A stretch of 24,114 nt of DNA from a virus, in IMG/VR virus record IMGVR_UViG_3300029955_000138, positions 1 through 24,114 of that record; one strand, 5' to 3'. The translations under genes were made by a program, and so were the position numbers. The notes under the pieces were generated by a model, which was given only the letters and a program-made list of their open reading frames with translations, made no database searches and had not been told where the DNA came from. This document shows, in pieces, positions 1-4,997 of the stretch (its first letter is position 1; each line of letters starts with the position of its first letter).

Positions 1-1
1 C

Positions 2-82
2 TGGGAAATCTGGTATTCTGGGGAGGTTGTGGGGTTGTGCTGGGGAGTATCTGGGGTTGTTGTGGGATCTTTCGATCCCTAA
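2..82 (+). CDS. Possible 3' end of a small upstream gene (partial)
   Basis: An open frame enters from the left edge and stops at TAA 80-82, directly before the SD of the next gene. The visible 26 residues are rich in Gly, Val and Trp, a composition like the Trp-rich small proteins that follow. Another frame is also open here, so the assignment rests only on the position of the stop and the tight spacing. No function can be inferred. Confidence 0.3.
   Translation, partial: WEIWYSGEVVGLCWGVSGVVVGSFDP
64..79 (+). promoter_or_regulatory. RNA hairpin before the first W/Y-rich gene
   Basis: GGGATC-TTTC-GATCCC is a perfect 6-bp stem with a 4-nt loop. It ends 5 nt before the SD GGAGGA (85-90) of the gene at 98. 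No T-tract follows, so it is not an intrinsic terminator. It may stabilise or process mRNA or affect initiation. The paralogous gene at 2207 has a hairpin in the same relative place. Confidence 0.5.
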
Positions 83-97
83 GCGGAGGATGGGGTT

Positions 98-262
98 ATG
101 TATGTTTGGTATTGGACCGACGGCGAGCTTTGTTGTTATAATGACTTGCTGGCGCATGGGACTTGGGCTGTTTACGCTTGGGAGTCTGGGGCTTGGTGCA
201 ACCCCGGCGAGTCATGCTGGCGAGTGCCGAACGCGCCGGGGGATTGGGGAGTGGAGGACTAG
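98..262 (+). CDS. Small Trp/Tyr/Cys-rich protein, paralog A (54 aa)
   Basis: The start ATG at 98 sits 7 nt after a strong SD, GGAGGA at 85-90. The protein begins MYVWYWTD and ends with WRVPNAPGDWGVED. It has eight Trp and four Cys in 54 residues and no membrane segment. The same beginning and end (MYV.YW.D ... W.VPN.PGDW.V) recur in the 45-aa gene at 2207, so the two are paralogs. I do not recognise the family. The conserved VPNxPGDW tail and aromatic content suggest a small folded domain that binds a partner, perhaps a host protein. Both gene copies sit in the small-gene region typical of phage early factors. The start is secure because of the SD and the agreement with the paralog. Confidence 0.7.
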   Translation: MYVWYWTDGELCCYNDLLAHGTWAVYAWESGAWCNPGESCWRVPNAPGDWGVED

Positions 263-265
263 GCT

Positions 266-391
266 ATGTGGCGAGTGTGGTATGAACTGGACCGGCTCGC
301 GGCGTTGCCGTGGTGGATACCGGGAGTGTTAGTGTTAGGTATCGCCGCGGTGGTAGTGGGTGGATGCTGGCGCAAGGGGGATTGGTTATGA
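266..391 (+). CDS. Single-pass membrane microprotein (41 aa)
   Basis: ATG at 266 lies 3 nt after the stop of the previous gene, and TGA is at 389-391. Residues 1-14 are polar/aromatic and contain Arg and Asp. Residues 16-33 form one hydrophobic segment (WWIPGVLVLGIAAVVVGG), followed by CWRKGDWL. Positive charge flanks the segment on both sides, so topology is unclear. A GGAG-like SD at 251-256 lies in the end of the upstream gene. The start of the next gene overlaps its stop (ATGA), a sign of coupled translation. Function unknown; small phage membrane proteins of this type often affect host envelope or superinfection, but nothing here shows that. Confidence 0.55.
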   Translation: MWRVWYELDRLAALPWWIPGVLVLGIAAVVVGGCWRKGDWL

Positions 392-483
392 GGAGATTGG
401 TGATGATCGAGGCGTTGCAAATGGTTATCATCCTCGGTCCGGCGGTCGGGTTGAGCCTGTGGCAAATGGTTAGGGGAGAGTGA
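388..483 (+). CDS. Membrane microprotein (31 aa)
   Basis: ATG at 388 overlaps the stop of the preceding gene as ATGA, and TGA is at 481-483. The product starts MRRLVMIEAL and has a hydrophobic stretch at about residues 9-26, followed by a charged end (RGE). With the 41-aa gene before it, it forms a coupled pair of tiny membrane proteins. It is supported by the overlap pattern, the hydrophobic segment and the next gene starting 2 nt after its stop. Function unknown. Confidence 0.45.
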   Translation: MRRLVMIEALQMVIILGPAVGLSLWQMVRGE

Positions 484-484
484 G

Positions 485-688
485 ATGGGCAAGCCGCATC
501 CTGAGCATGAGTACCATAATAAGACTAACCCCGCGCTGAGTTATATCATCGGCGATGCTGACGCGGCTAGGTTGGCCTGCCGTGGTGATTATATTAACCC
601 CGCGATTGAGATTAAATACCTCACGCAAATCACTACGGCGTCAGCCATTCTGTTATGGCGTTATGCCAAGGACCAGCGGCGCGATTGA
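485..688 (+). CDS. Hypothetical protein (67 aa)
   Basis: ATG at 485 follows an SD-like GGGGAGAG at 473-480. The N terminus is His/Asn-rich (MGKPHPEHEYHNKTN), then a mixed helical region with a mildly hydrophobic end (TTASAILLWRYAK). No known domain is recognised. The stop TGA (686-688) lies inside the -35 box of the promoter at 685-713, so this gene ends one transcription unit exactly where the next begins. Confidence 0.6.
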   Translation: MGKPHPEHEYHNKTNPALSYIIGDADAARLACRGDYINPAIEIKYLTQITTASAILLWRYAKDQRRD

Positions 689-713
689 CAACCCGGCGGC
701 GATCGGTTATATT
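685..713 (+). promoter_or_regulatory. sigma70 promoter (TTGACA-17-TATATT)
   Basis: The -35 box TTGACA at 685-690 is a consensus match. The spacer is exactly 17 nt and the -10 box TATATT at 708-713 has one mismatch. Transcription should start near 719-721, giving a leader of about 32 nt before the gene at 752, which has SD AGGAG at 741-745. The promoter would be read by host RNA polymerase. Confidence 0.8.
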
Positions 714-729
714 GGATCAATCGCCGCCG
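694..729 (+). promoter_or_regulatory. Inverted-repeat operator centred on the -10 box
   Basis: CGGCGGCGAT (694-703) and ATCGCCGCCG (720-729) are a perfect 10-bp inverted repeat with a 16-bp centre that holds the -10 TATATT. The centre of symmetry (711.5) almost coincides with the -10. The predicted start site falls at the edge of the right arm, so the mRNA would carry only one arm. The repeat therefore acts as DNA, most simply as an operator for a dimeric repressor. The ribbon-helix-helix protein at 5487-5654 is one candidate binder, by inference only. Confidence 0.6.
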
Positions 730-751
730 AGGCGATTAACAGGAGACTAGC

Positions 752-940
752 ATGATTGAGCCCTTTGGTTCCGAACACTCTGCCACAATCAATGATCTCG
801 CTAAAGAGGGAAAGATCAAGCCTGTGTCTTTCACGGTCAATGGCGAACAGCACGAGGCTAATTCCCTCTGGGCGGCGACTGATTGGCTCAAGGCTAACGG
901 TCATTACGCCAAAAATAGCGTAGTCGTCTGGGATTTGTGA
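752..940 (+). CDS. Hypothetical protein (62 aa)
   Basis: ATG at 752 has SD AGGAG six nt upstream and is the first gene after the promoter at 685-713. The sequence is mixed and soluble: IKPVSFTVNGEQHEANSLW, then AATDWLKANGHYAKN. It looks like a small alpha/beta protein. Being first behind a near-consensus promoter, it is probably made early and strongly. It is followed by a 103-nt stretch with two hairpins. I do not recognise the family. Confidence 0.65.
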   Translation: MIEPFGSEHSATINDLAKEGKIKPVSFTVNGEQHEANSLWAATDWLKANGHYAKNSVVVWDL

Positions 941-941
941 T

Positions 942-993
942 CTTGTGAGTCAGGCCAAGGGGTAGTCACTCACCCCTTGTACGGCCTCACAAG
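942..993 (+). promoter_or_regulatory. Long RNA hairpin between genes
   Basis: Three stem blocks pair in order: CTTGTGA (942-948) with TCACAAG (987-993), GGCC (953-956) with GGCC (983-986), and AAGGGGT (957-963) with ACCCCTT (972-978). The loop is 8 nt. A 4-nt internal segment lies on the left side and a 4-nt bulge on the right. That gives 18 bp within 52 nt. No U-tract follows, so it is not a classical terminator. It could be an RNase III site, an mRNA stabiliser or a small structured RNA. Confidence 0.6.
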
Positions 994-1003
994 CCGAGCG
1001 TCA

Positions 1004-1024
1004 GGGATGGTCTCTGCGTATCCC
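1004..1024 (+). promoter_or_regulatory. Second small hairpin upstream of the 110-aa gene
   Basis: GGGAT (1004-1008) pairs with ATCCC (1020-1024) across an 11-nt loop. It lies 11 nt downstream of the long hairpin, and an SD-like CGGGAG at 1030-1035 follows. It is weak alone but forms a structured leader together with 942-993. Confidence 0.35.
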
Positions 1025-1043
1025 CTAACGGGAGTTTAACCCC

Positions 1044-1376
1044 ATGCCGAATTGTTTCTCACTCACAAAGAAAGGCGCAACCACGCCAAGCCTGCTCTCG
1101 GATATAGACGAGGAGCTTTGCGCGCTTCTTGGCAAGCCGGTCCACCCTACCAATTATGTCATCGGTTGGGTTGATAGCATCGGCTTCGCTCTGGCCTGTG
1201 GCAGGGATTGGGCTTGGATCAGAGAGAAATTCCAATCCTACTCTGACGCCGGAGAGGATTTAACCGAGGACCATAAAGTCCTTGACTACCTCGAAGCCAA
1301 CTACACCCCCGATGCTTGGGCAGAGATAATAGGAGGCCGGAGGCGAACCGATCGCAAGATCGGCGGGTTACACTAG
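1044..1376 (+). CDS. Hypothetical phage protein (110 aa)
   Basis: ATG at 1044 follows a GGGAG SD at 1031-1035. The product contains a segment I associate with small uncharacterised phage proteins: LCALLGKPVHPTNYVIGWVD then SIGFALACGRDW (residues about 26-57). An acidic helical part follows, and the C terminus is basic (GGRRRTDRKIGG). No catalytic motif is seen. The end of the gene encodes an RNA hairpin, CCGATC-GCAA-GATCGG, with a GNRA loop near 1349-1364. The 95 nt after the stop contain no gene and only weak pairing. Confidence 0.7.
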   Translation: MPNCFSLTKKGATTPSLLSDIDEELCALLGKPVHPTNYVIGWVDSIGFALACGRDWAWIREKFQSYSDAGEDLTEDHKVLDYLEANYTPDAWAEIIGGRRRTDRKIGGLH

Positions 1377-1471
1377 CTCGCAATCGGTCGCCTTCGCGTC
1401 TCTTGGTGCTGGATCAAACACTGACCCCATGCCTATGAAGTTACCTATCACTCTTTCAAAGGACTAAACCT

Positions 1472-1684
1472 ATGCGCCAAGTTACCACGACAACCCTTTC
1501 CTTTGACAACATCGAAATCCTCGACCTACTCCGGCAGGTTTATGACATTCCCGAAGATGCCGACATTCGCATCGACGACGACGGCGTGGCTGTGACCTAT
1601 ACCAAAGACCTCTCCGAGGATGAGCCTGAGGTTATCGCCGACCATGCCGCCTTGGATGAGATCGTCGCCGGTCGCCGCGCCTAA
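1472..1684 (+). CDS. Small acidic hypothetical protein (70 aa)
   Basis: ATG at 1472 follows AAAGGACT at 1457-1464. The protein is strongly acidic: the middle reads YDIPEDADIRIDDDGVAVTY and continues with KDLSEDEPEV. It ends in a short basic tail, GRRA. A predicted beta hairpin (ADIRIDDDGVAVTYT) follows a helix (NIEILDLLRQVY). High negative charge is common in phage DNA-mimic or host-protein inhibitors, but that is only a possibility. It is followed by two short genes with 17- and 5-nt gaps. Confidence 0.65.
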   Translation: MRQVTTTTLSFDNIEILDLLRQVYDIPEDADIRIDDDGVAVTYTKDLSEDEPEVIADHAALDEIVAGRRA

Positions 1685-1701
1685 CCCAAAGGACACAACC
1701 C

Positions 1702-1872
1702 ATGAACACCCTCGCCATTATTAACCTCGCCCGCCGCTATGCCAAGAACAACGTGGCCAAGAACCACCCCGAACTGTCCAAGACCGAGGCAATCGCCAAG
1801 GGCAAGGCGATCCTGCCCAAGTTCATGCCGATCGCCCGGATCAACTACGCCAAGGCCCAAGCAAAAGGATAA
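1702..1872 (+). CDS. Small basic hypothetical protein (56 aa)
   Basis: ATG at 1702 follows AAAGGACA at 1688-1695. The 56 residues contain 12 Lys and 3 Arg, giving a strongly basic helical protein. Blocks include ARRYAKNNVAKNHPELSKTE and AIAKGKAILPKFMPIARINY. It could bind nucleic acid. Notably it directly follows a very acidic 70-aa gene. No family recognised. The stop codon lies 5 nt before the next gene. Confidence 0.6.
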   Translation: MNTLAIINLARRYAKNNVAKNHPELSKTEAIAKGKAILPKFMPIARINYAKAQAKG

Positions 1873-1877
1873 AACCA

Positions 1878-2153
1878 ATGAAAGCTTTTATCACACAATC
1901 CGGCGGGCATTGGTCTGTGGTTTTTCGTGACTGCGACCTCAATGAAATCCCATCAATCGAAATCACTCTTAGTGTAAAGGACCAGATCCAAGCAACGGCG
2001 ATAGCAATGGCCTTCAACGATCCGCCGGAATATGACAAGGATAAGATCAGCGCCTATGCTGCGCTTAATGAAGCATGGAACCGCCTTGGCTGTTCACAAG
2101 ACTACGAGCAGTTCATTCGTGATATTGCCCACAAGGCTATTATCCCGAACTAA
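1878..2153 (+). CDS. Hypothetical protein (91 aa)
   Basis: ATG at 1878 is preceded by AAAAGGAT at 1864-1871. The N-terminal half looks like a beta-rich fold (MKAFITQSGGHWSVVFRDCD), followed by helices with two Cys in the protein. No recognised domain and no membrane segment. The following 53-nt gap holds a hairpin and the SD of the second W/Y-rich paralog. Confidence 0.65.
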   Translation: MKAFITQSGGHWSVVFRDCDLNEIPSIEITLSVKDQIQATAIAMAFNDPPEYDKDKISAYAALNEAWNRLGCSQDYEQFIRDIAHKAIIPN

Positions 2154-2165
2154 CCCACAACAAGG

Positions 2166-2194
2166 GCGAGCCGGAGGCCACTCCTGCGGTTCGC
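2166..2194 (+). promoter_or_regulatory. RNA hairpin before the second W/Y-rich gene
   Basis: GCGAGCCG (2166-2173) pairs with CGGTTCGC (2187-2194) over 8 bp with one G-U. An inner GAG/CTC helix closes a small loop. The hairpin ends 2 nt before the SD GGAGG (2197-2201), so it may affect ribosome access. It is comparable in position to the hairpin at 64-79 upstream of the paralogous gene. Confidence 0.5.
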
Positions 2195-2206
2195 TTGGAG
2201 GTTCCG

Positions 2207-2344
2207 ATGTATGTAGTTTATTGGGCAGATGTCTATTGGGTTTATCAACCCTTTAGTTTAGCCAGCGAACCAAACTGGGAGCACGACGAAACTGTTACCT
2301 ATTGGCTAGTCCCTAACCCGCCGGGAGATTGGAATGTCAACTGA
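2207..2344 (+). CDS. Small Trp/Tyr-rich protein, paralog B (45 aa)
   Basis: ATG at 2207 has SD GGAGG at 2197-2201. The protein starts MYVVYWADVYWVY and ends YWLVPNPPGDWNVN. It matches the 54-aa protein at 98-262 at both ends (MYV.YW.D and W.VPN.PGDW.V), while the middles differ in length and sequence. It lacks the four Cys of paralog A. The last 11 nt overlap the start of the next gene. It is probably a diverged duplicate of paralog A, function unknown. Confidence 0.7.
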   Translation: MYVVYWADVYWVYQPFSLASEPNWEHDETVTYWLVPNPPGDWNVN

Positions 2345-2543
2345 ATCTGAATCCAAGCCCAACTTGACCTATACTCAACTCATTGCCGCCCTGCAAACGG
2401 CGGTTAAGGAAAACCCCAACCTCGGAGACAAGTACGCAGTCATCTACCAAACTGACAATTGGGCAAGACAAGTCTCCCATATTCAAACAGGCTGTGGCGG
2501 AGATTTCATCGGAGCCACAAAGACTTGGAGCGGTGCACAATGA
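2334..2543 (+). CDS. Hypothetical protein (69 aa)
   Basis: ATG at 2334 overlaps the end of paralog B by 11 nt, with SD GGGAG at 2323-2327 inside that gene. It reads MSTESESKPNLTYTQLIAAL, then helical and beta segments (DKYAVIYQTDNWARQVSHIQ) and a Gly-rich end (GCGGDFIGATKTW). It looks soluble, with no known domain. Its stop overlaps the next start as ATGA, so translation of the trio 2207-2893 is likely coupled. Confidence 0.6.
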   Translation: MSTESESKPNLTYTQLIAALQTAVKENPNLGDKYAVIYQTDNWARQVSHIQTGCGGDFIGATKTWSGAQ

Positions 2544-2893
2544 ATCGCTATCAACTCGCCTATGCCGAAGGCTATGACGCCTACCTCGCCGGAGTCGCGC
2601 TGATCTCCAACCCCTACCGCGTCTGGTCCGAACAATCTTCAGGCTGGAACAACGGCTGGAACGACGCGGCCAAGCTTAACCCCCCCACAAACCAAGGAGA
2701 CGCCAAGCGAGAAATTCTCGAAACCGGCTTGACAAACCCGCCGACTCGTGCTAGTATGTTACCCATGATGAGTCGTCGGTTTCGACCCTCATCACTGTGG
2801 TTAGTCACTGACCTAAGCCTGCGGAGCGAATTGGATATGAAAGACCAATGCGTGTCGGCTAATAGGAAATGTAATATCAAGGCCATGCCTTGA
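2540..2893 (+). CDS. RMF-like (ribosome modulation factor family) protein, 117 aa
   Basis: The start at 2540 overlaps the preceding stop (ATGA). An upstream in-frame ATG at 2459 is less likely because it would overlap that gene by 85 nt. Residues 7-44 carry an RMF-like pattern: AYAEGYDAYLAG (7-18), NPY (24-26), then GWNNGWNDAA (35-44). Bacterial RMF has an equivalent order of GYxAGxxG, a Pro-Tyr pair and WxxGWxEA, and binds 70S ribosomes to form inactive dimers. A phage copy could slow or bias host translation; that is inference. The 70-residue tail has no RMF counterpart and overlaps the promoter at 2729-2757 and a structured leader, so its sequence may be constrained by regulation rather than protein function. 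Confidence 0.6.
   Translation: MNRYQLAYAEGYDAYLAGVALISNPYRVWSEQSSGWNNGWNDAAKLNPPTNQGDAKREILETGLTNPPTRASMLPMMSRRFRPSSLWLVTDLSLRSELDMKDQCVSANRKCNIKAMP
2729..2757 (+). promoter_or_regulatory. sigma70 promoter (TTGACA-17-TAGTAT)
   Basis: TTGACA (2729-2734) is followed by a 17-nt spacer and TAGTAT (2752-2757), two mismatches from consensus. It lies inside the RMF-like gene. The expected start is near 2764, giving a leader of about 200 nt before the 208-aa gene at 2966. CGACTC (2742-2747) and GAGTCG (2770-2775) are inverted around the -10 region, a possible but short operator. Confidence 0.65.
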
Positions 2894-2960
2894 GCTAACT
2901 ACAAACCCCGCATGACTCTGGGCGGTTAACCGAGTCGCCTCTCACAAGCCAGAAAGGCTT
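2766..2960 (+). promoter_or_regulatory. Structured 5' leader of the 208-aa gene
   Basis: Four stems are visible. The first is TGATGAG (2766-2772) with CTCATCA (2788-2794), containing an inner GTCG/CGAC. The second is GGTTAG (2799-2804) with CTGACC (2808-2813), with one G-U. The third is GACTC (2914-2918) with GAGTC (2932-2936) around the palindrome CGGTTAACCG. The fourth is AAGCC (2946-2950) with GGCTT (2956-2960). The last stem encloses the likely SD, AGAAAGG (2951-2957), six to nine nt before the ATG at 2966. This could control translation. It does not match a riboswitch class I know. Confidence 0.45.
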
Positions 2961-2965
2961 ACCCA

Positions 2966-3592
2966 ATGACTGCTCTTAACATCCCCGTTACCAAAGCCGG
3001 AAACGCTACCATCACCGTGGAAACGGACCAACTCCCGGAACGGATCTACGTCTCGGCCCTGACCAAGGGCCTCCACACTCTCATCAACGGCGGCGCTACC
3101 AAGCTCGCCAATGTCAAGGACGCCAAGACCGACGAAGAAAAGGCTGAGTTCGCCAAGCTGGCCACGGAGAAGGCTCAGGAACGTGTCGCCGCCATGTACT
3201 CCAATACCCTGAAGCTCGGTCGTGAGGCCGCAGTCAAAGGCCCGTCCGGTGCTGTGATGACCGAAGCCCGCCGCATTGCCAGAGACCTGATCAAGCAGAT
3301 GATCAAGGACTCCGGCGGTAAAGTCTCCCACTACGCCGCCTCGGAGATCACCAAGGCCGCGAACGAACTCCTTGCCGACCCCGCCCAAGGCCCTGGCTAC
3401 ATCGCAATGGCCGAGGAAAACCTCGCCTCCCGTACCAAGAAAGGCATCGAGTTCGACCTCACCAAGCTCCACGAAGACCCGGCCCTCGTCGCCAAGACCG
3501 AGGAAGCCAAGCTCAAGAAAAAGGCTGGCGTCCTCTCCGCCGCTACCGCCGGAAAAGTCGCCCCGCGAGTCAGCCCGGCTGTGAAGCACTAA
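2966..3592 (+). CDS. Hypothetical helical protein (208 aa), probably well expressed
   Basis: ATG at 2966 follows AGAAAGG at 2951-2957. A short beta-rich N terminus (LNIPVTKAGNATITVETDQL) precedes a long Lys/Ala/Glu-rich helical body with several adjacent charged heptads. The end is basic and Ala-rich (EAKLKKKAGVLSAATAGK, then PRVSPAVKH). No enzyme motif or membrane segment is visible. Codons are strongly biased to C/G-ending forms compared with the small genes upstream, and it has its own promoter and a long leader. Both suggest an abundant early product, possibly DNA- or ribosome-associated. Identity is unknown. Confidence 0.7.
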   Translation: MTALNIPVTKAGNATITVETDQLPERIYVSALTKGLHTLINGGATKLANVKDAKTDEEKAEFAKLATEKAQERVAAMYSNTLKLGREAAVKGPSGAVMTEARRIARDLIKQMIKDSGGKVSHYAASEITKAANELLADPAQGPGYIAMAEENLASRTKKGIEFDLTKLHEDPALVAKTEEAKLKKKAGVLSAATAGKVAPRVSPAVKH

Positions 3593-3610
3593 GCCACAAC
3601 CCAACCCACG

Positions 3611-3634
3611 GTTAGGGGCAATCCTGCCCCTAGC
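3611..3634 (+). promoter_or_regulatory. Intergenic RNA hairpin
   Basis: TAGGGGCA (3613-3620) pairs perfectly with TGCCCCTA (3625-3632) across the loop ATCC. Two more pairs (one G-U) extend the stem to 10 bp. No U-tract follows, and the next SD (CGGAGAAAA, 3643-3651) lies 9 nt downstream. It is more likely an mRNA processing or stability element than a terminator, although partial termination is possible. Confidence 0.6.
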
Positions 3635-3654
3635 CTACCCCCCGGAGAAAACCT

Positions 3655-4293
3655 ATGACTTACGATAGCACCGCGCTTTCCCTGTCCGCTGATGAGTCCT
3701 CTGCCTATAAGGTTCTGACCGTCGCCGCCAATACCATCGCCCTTGTCGGAGAGTTGCGTACATACAACGATCGGTTGACTGCACAGGCCTTGACCGATCA
3801 AGAAACCATCGCCAACCTGACCGACTCCCGCAACTCTCTGGAAATCACCCTCGCCGAAGTCCGGCAGGCCCTCGCCGATGCCTTGGCTCGTGAGTCGGCC
3901 CTGCGGATCGAATACAACGAGACTCAGGCCAAGCTGGCGGAGGAACAGAAGCTCGCCGGTCAGCATTGGGATGACCTAACCGCAACCCGCACTACCCTGT
4001 CCCACACCGAATACAACCTCGCTGAAGTCACTATCGCCCTCGACGACACCAAGGCCGCGCTGACCGAGGCCGAAGGCAAGCTGGCCCGATTTCGGGAAAT
4101 ACTCGGCCTGCCTAACGAGGCCGTGGCTCGGCCTACCCCTACGCCTATCCCGACGCCTGTGGTCGATCCTGAGCCGCTTCCTAACATCCTTCACTTCTCC
4201 AACCCCGTAACCGAAACCATTGCCGAAAGCGAGGCCGAGCCGGAGGCTGTCAACCCTTTGCTTTCTATCTCAGGGCATCGTTGGGAATCCTAA
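3655..4293 (+). CDS. Coiled-coil hypothetical protein (212 aa)
   Basis: ATG at 3655 follows SD CGGAGAAAA at 3643-3651. Residues about 30-150 are a long coiled coil rich in Ala, Leu, Glu and Thr (for example NSLEITLAEVRQALADALAR). A Pro/Thr linker follows (ARPTPTPIPTPVVDPEPLP, about 160-178), then an acidic tail. No catalytic motif and no membrane segment. It is the last gene before the terminator at 4338-4366. The coiled coil suggests an oligomeric scaffold or regulator. Function unknown. Confidence 0.7.
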   Translation: MTYDSTALSLSADESSAYKVLTVAANTIALVGELRTYNDRLTAQALTDQETIANLTDSRNSLEITLAEVRQALADALARESALRIEYNETQAKLAEEQKLAGQHWDDLTATRTTLSHTEYNLAEVTIALDDTKAALTEAEGKLARFREILGLPNEAVARPTPTPIPTPVVDPEPLPNILHFSNPVTETIAESEAEPEAVNPLLSISGHRWES

Positions 4294-4337
4294 GCATCTT
4301 CTACTAACCCCTCTGACCCTTTGGCATTTTAACTCAA

Positions 4338-4366
4338 CCCCTGCCCTAATCCGGCAGGGGTTTTTT
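4338..4366 (+). terminator. Intrinsic terminator closing the first rightward unit
   Basis: CCCCTGCC (4338-4345) and GGCAGGGG (4353-4360) form a perfect 8-bp GC-rich stem with a 7-nt loop, directly followed by TTTTTT (4361-4366). Flanking AA/TT adds two pairs. This is a classical rho-independent terminator. The next promoter begins 82 nt downstream. Confidence 0.92.
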
Positions 4367-4447
4367 ATTGCCTGCTTTTGCCGTAATCGACCGTGGTTTT
4401 CCAATCTAGGGTCGGCAACAAAATCTGTACTATCTATAAAATCTAGC

Positions 4448-4476
4448 TTGAACTTTAACCCATTCTAGTGTATACT
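4448..4476 (+). promoter_or_regulatory. sigma70 promoter (TTGAAC-17-TATACT)
   Basis: TTGAAC (4448-4453), a 17-nt spacer and TATACT (4471-4476) follow the terminator at 4338-4366 in an AT-rich gap. It probably drives the dense gene array to about 13264. Short repeats of ATCTAG occur upstream and a weak 5-bp inverted repeat, CCATT/AATGG (4460-4464 and 4485-4489), is centred near the -10. These are possible but weak operator candidates. The remaining gap 4294-4447 contains no gene that I can support. Confidence 0.75.
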
Positions 4477-4485
4477 GTAATCACA

Positions 4486-4779
4486 ATGGAGCTTCGCCTT
4501 GGGAATGACCAAATGATTAACCGCCCCGCCCACGCTGTCTTACTTTGGACCGATGACGCCAACATCTATGCCGAAGTCCCTCTCGCTACCGGCCAAGGTT
4601 TCCAACGAATCACCTTCCCCGCCTCCTCCCTCGGCCTACACAAAGCCCTAAACCTACTCCGGGACCACCGCCCGACCGCGCGGCCACCTTCCATACCGCC
4701 CGCGCCCCACCCGCCTAAAGGCTATACTCCCAACCAAGCCCAAGCCGCCCTAGCAGTCTTAGGAAAGATCCGCAGATGA
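4486..4779 (+). CDS. Hypothetical protein (97 aa), first gene of the dense array
   Basis: The predicted transcript starts at about 4482-4485. An ATG at 4468 therefore lies inside the promoter and is excluded. ATG 4486 would give a leaderless mRNA; ATG 4513, preceded by a weak GGGAA, is the alternative (88 aa). The protein has a beta-rich first half (AHAVLLWTDDANIYAEVPLA) and a Pro-rich stretch (RPPSIPPAPHPPKGY) before a short helix with basic end (LAVLGKIRR). No family recognised. Its stop overlaps the next start as ATGA. Confidence 0.6.
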   Translation: MELRLGNDQMINRPAHAVLLWTDDANIYAEVPLATGQGFQRITFPASSLGLHKALNLLRDHRPTARPPSIPPAPHPPKGYTPNQAQAALAVLGKIRR

Positions 4780-4997
4780 CCACCGCCGCCCGCCGTTACT
4801 CCCGCCACCGTTGGTTAGTCTATGGCAAGATCGGTATGCTCACTGCTACCACCCACGCTCTCTCCGGCCTGTCTGATCTTGTCCCAGCCACCCGCCGCCA
4901 TGTTGACGAGGCTACGATCGCCCTCGACAACCTCCGCCTGATCCTGATCGAACACCTCCGCGAGATGAAAGCCACCGGGTCTTGGAGGAAGTTATGA
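4776..4997 (+). CDS. Hypothetical basic N-terminal protein (73 aa)
   Basis: The start overlaps the previous stop (ATGA at 4776). The N terminus is basic (TTAARRYSRHRWLVYGKIG), then helices with DEATIALDNLRLILIEHLRE. The first 20 residues could bind nucleic acid or membrane. No known domain. It is part of a chain of genes joined by 1-4 nt overlaps. Confidence 0.6.
   Translation: MTTAARRYSRHRWLVYGKIGMLTATTHALSGLSDLVPATRRHVDEATIALDNLRLILIEHLREMKATGSWRKL

Noticed and set aside
27-332. A 101-codon frame on the + strand at the left edge
   Set aside because: It overlaps the genes at 98-262 and 266-391, which have a paralog, a strong SD and ordered stop/start spacing. The 101-codon frame has no SD at its start.
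942-1024. tRNA or tRNA-like gene
   Set aside because: There is no cloverleaf: no T-loop GTTCGA, no anticodon arm and no CCA-type acceptor. It is one long hairpin plus a small one.
986-2950. CTCACAAGCC repeated at 986-995 and 2941-2950
   Set aside because: Two copies of a 10-mer, each inside different hairpins and with different flanks. This is too short to claim as a regulatory repeat.
2942-3604. A 220-codon minus-strand frame opposite the 208-aa gene
   Set aside because: It is Gly/Leu/Val-rich as antisense frames of biased genes usually are, and the forward gene has a promoter, SD and leader.
4468-4485. ATG 4468 as start of the first array gene
   Set aside because: It lies inside the promoter spacer (the -10 is 4471-4476), so it would not be present in the mRNA.
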